Shown: in pieces, positions 62,618 through 64,000 of the stretch
Layout: each line of letters begins with the position of its first letter
Numbering within the stretch: position 1 is the first letter of the stretch
Assembly (NCBI GenBank): GCA_040905685.1
Contig: JBBDRB010000040.1
Coordinates: 76,662-140,661 of the forward strand
Direction: 5' to 3'
Length of the DNA: 64,000 nt
DNA from: JBBDMU01 sp040905685
GTDB lineage: Bacteria; Bacteroidota; Rhodothermia; Balneolales; Natronogracilivirgulaceae
Notes under the pieces: generated by a model
The model's database searches: none
Seen by the model: the letters and a program-made list of their open reading frames with translations, nothing else
Told to the model about the DNA's origin: nothing
Translations under genes and position numbers: made by a program

Positions 62618-63889
62618 ATGAAATTATTAAACAAAGCTACAGCAACCCTCTTATTAAATAAATTTACCCTGCTATTCGTAACCCTGTTGGTTTTCGGCAG
62701 CAGCGTTTATGCCCAGCAAAGCCGTGATCTCCAGTATTTCAGAGCTCCGGATAAAACAGGCCTTAACGTATTTGAAACCCCGAAATCGACAGATGTTGAA
62801 TTTGACGGATTAAACTTTCGCATTGGCGGGTCGAATACCCTGCAGTTCCAGGGATTATCTCATAGCAACAATGGAAATGTGGAGCTGGCCAAAATCGGAC
62901 CCAATTTCAATCTGGCCACATCAAATTTGGATATTGACGTTCAATTGTCTGACGGACTCCGCATGCATTTGAGTACCTATTTGTCTTCGCGGCATCACCC
63001 GGAAGCATGGGTTAAAGGTGGCTATATGCAGATTGACAGGCTGGATTTCATACAGGATGACTTTATGGCCGGACTTATGGATAAGCTCACCATCAGAGTT
63101 GGTCATATGCAAATTAACTATGGTGATAACCATTTCAGGAGAAGTGACAATGGTCAGGCTATATTCAATCCGTTTGTTGGCAATTATATCATGGATTCCT
63201 TCACTACCGAAGTGGCCGGTGAAGTCTATTACCAGCATAACGGATTGCTGGCCATGGTTGGCGTGACCAACGGCAAGTTGAACCAAAGTGTTTTTGATAC
63301 CGACATCATGACCCGTCCCTCGTATCTGGGTAAGCTGGGCTATGACAGCCAGGTCAATGAGGATTTAAGGGTCAGGCTTACCGGCTCGGTGTACACCACC
63401 TCCCAGTCGGGCGGAAACACCCTGTATTCCGGCGACCGCGCAGGCTCCCGGTATTACGGAGTGATGGAAGGTTCATTCAGAAGTGGTCATTTTGATCCCG
63501 GATTCACCAACGAAGTGACAGCCATTATGATTAATCCGTTCGTGAAGTTCCAGGGCCTTGAATTTTATGGTGTCTTTGAAAATTCGTCCGGAAAAGCAGC
63601 CGCTGAACCCGATCTAAGAACGTTCAACCAGTATGGAGCCGAGCTGCTGTATCGTCTGGGACGATCGGAGAATGTTTATCTGGGCGGCCGTTTTAACCAG
63701 GTGAGCGGCGAACTGGCCGGCGGAACCGATGTGGACATCACCCGCCTGAACGTTGGTGGAGGCTGGTTCCTGACCGATAATGTACTGACCAAAGTAGAGT
63801 ATGTTAAACAAAGCTATAACGGCTTTAACAGCATACTCGAAGAGGGCAAATTTAACGGATTGATGATTGAAGCTGTTATAAGCTTCTAA
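62618..63889 (+). CDS. Outer-membrane porin-like protein
   Basis: 423 residues. A signal peptide (LLFVTLLVFGSSVYAQ, cleavage about residue 33) is followed by alternating beta strands across the whole chain and a C-terminal MIEAVISF ending in Phe, as in outer-membrane barrels. Resembles phosphate-selective/OprO-type porins by eye, but no specificity motif is claimed. Followed by a strong terminator. The 411-bp upstream gap (62207-62617) holds a 6-bp AAAAAC/GTTTTT inverted repeat at 62280-62307 and otherwise nothing assigned. Confidence 0.85.
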   Translation: MKLLNKATATLLLNKFTLLFVTLLVFGSSVYAQQSRDLQYFRAPDKTGLNVFETPKSTDVEFDGLNFRIGGSNTLQFQGLSHSNNGNVELAKIGPNFNLATSNLDIDVQLSDGLRMHLSTYLSSRHHPEAWVKGGYMQIDRLDFIQDDFMAGLMDKLTIRVGHMQINYGDNHFRRSDNGQAIFNPFVGNYIMDSFTTEVAGEVYYQHNGLLAMVGVTNGKLNQSVFDTDIMTRPSYLGKLGYDSQVNEDLRVRLTGSVYTTSQSGGNTLYSGDRAGSRYYGVMEGSFRSGHFDPGFTNEVTAIMINPFVKFQGLEFYGVFENSSGKAAAEPDLRTFNQYGAELLYRLGRSENVYLGGRFNQVSGELAGGTDVDITRLNVGGGWFLTDNVLTKVEYVKQSYNGFNSILEEGKFNGLMIEAVISF

Positions 63890-63915
63890 AGGGGAATAAA
63901 TCATCATGAAGTTAG

Positions 63916-63944
63916 GCAGGGCTTTGAAAAAAGCCCTGCTTTTT
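63916..63944 (+). terminator. Intrinsic terminator of the porin gene
   Basis: GCAGGGCTTT (63916-63925) and AAAGCCCTGC (63930-63939) pair perfectly over 10 bp around a GAAA tetraloop, then five T (63940-63944). It lies 27 bp after the porin stop. Confidence 0.93.
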
Positions 63945-63950
63945 ATTTGT

Positions 63951-64000
63951 GTGCCCGGCACGGGCACTTACTCTAGGGTGAAAGTCCCGAACACGCCTTA
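63951..64000 (+). mobile_element. 5' end of a group II intron (cut by the window edge)
   Basis: Starts with GTGCCCGGCACGGGCAC, a GUG(Y)-type 5' end whose GTGCCC and GGGCAC can pair, then CTAGGGTGAAAGTCCCGAAC, the conserved opening of domain I in many bacterial group II introns. It begins six bases after the T-run of a strong terminator, a favoured target of terminator-seeking group II introns. The ribozyme core, any reverse transcriptase gene and the 3' end are beyond the window. Confidence 0.7.

Noticed and set aside
1..64000. CRISPR arrays, rRNA operons, prophage or defence islands
   Set aside because: No regular repeat-spacer pattern, rRNA segments, integrases, transposases or known defence genes were found in the window.

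Overview
The window looks like the chromosomal replication-origin region of a free-living, probably marine, member of the Bacteroidota/Rhodothermota group. I favour the Balneolales, but this is inferred from gene content, not from a marker-gene tree. Pointers are a SusC/SusD pair, two DUF4834-like small proteins, large VCBS/ASPIC surface proteins, many TTG/GTG starts and few strong Shine-Dalgarno sites. A run of exactly 100 Ns (22867-22966) shows a scaffolded draft assembly. An apparent one-base frameshift in a sulfatase gene fits either a sequencing error or a real mutation.

Layout. 1-12 kb is an accessory nutrient region: the end of an isoaspartyl peptidase, an SGNH hydrolase, a GMC oxidoreductase with its gluconate-2-dehydrogenase-subunit-3-like partner, then SusC, SusD and a 1.1 kaa VCBS/ASPIC lipoprotein on one strand. 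A LacI-type operator-like palindrome precedes susC. 12-27 kb is mixed housekeeping and peripheral metabolism: ispE, CCA-adding enzyme, CDF metal exporter, frameshifted sulfatase, tRNA-Leu(GAG), VOC and DUF2071 proteins, tag, Gfo/Idh/MocA oxidoreductase, OsmC and CBS proteins, adenine deaminase and glycosylasparaginase. 26.4-29.4 kb is a minus-strand run of deoxynucleoside kinase, folK, folB and dnaA. The 396 bp upstream of dnaA carry DnaA boxes and short repeats and are the likely oriC.

To the right of the origin are prmC, an outer-membrane protein, eno, an RRM protein, recF, panD/panC, a 2-oxoacid dehydrogenase E2, a CBS-fused site-2 protease, an E. coli-type chorismate mutase/prephenate dehydrogenase, uvrB, a methyltransferase, metK, ruvB and ppk1. 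An ECF sigma factor with a TPR anti-sigma-like protein follows, then lpdA-lipB-lipA, plsY-gpsA, an AlbA_2/Schlafen-type protein and a DUF502 protein. Next come an IscA-type protein, an M20 amidohydrolase, lysC-dapB, hslO, two tiny unknown ORFs, a CynX/NimT-type MFS transporter and a porin. The last 50 bases, directly after the porin's terminator, look like the 5' end of a group II intron cut by the window edge.

Functional links: E2, lpdA, lipB and lipA supply lipoylated 2-oxoacid dehydrogenases; lysC-dapB (possibly with the M20 enzyme) make diaminopimelate/lysine; panC/panD make pantothenate; folB/folK make folate; plsY/gpsA start phospholipid synthesis. No phage, CRISPR or recognisable defence island was seen. 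The most unusual features are the intron boundary, the origin architecture, the GMC/SusCD/ASPIC locus, the T-protein-type TyrA and several unexplained short intergenic structures.
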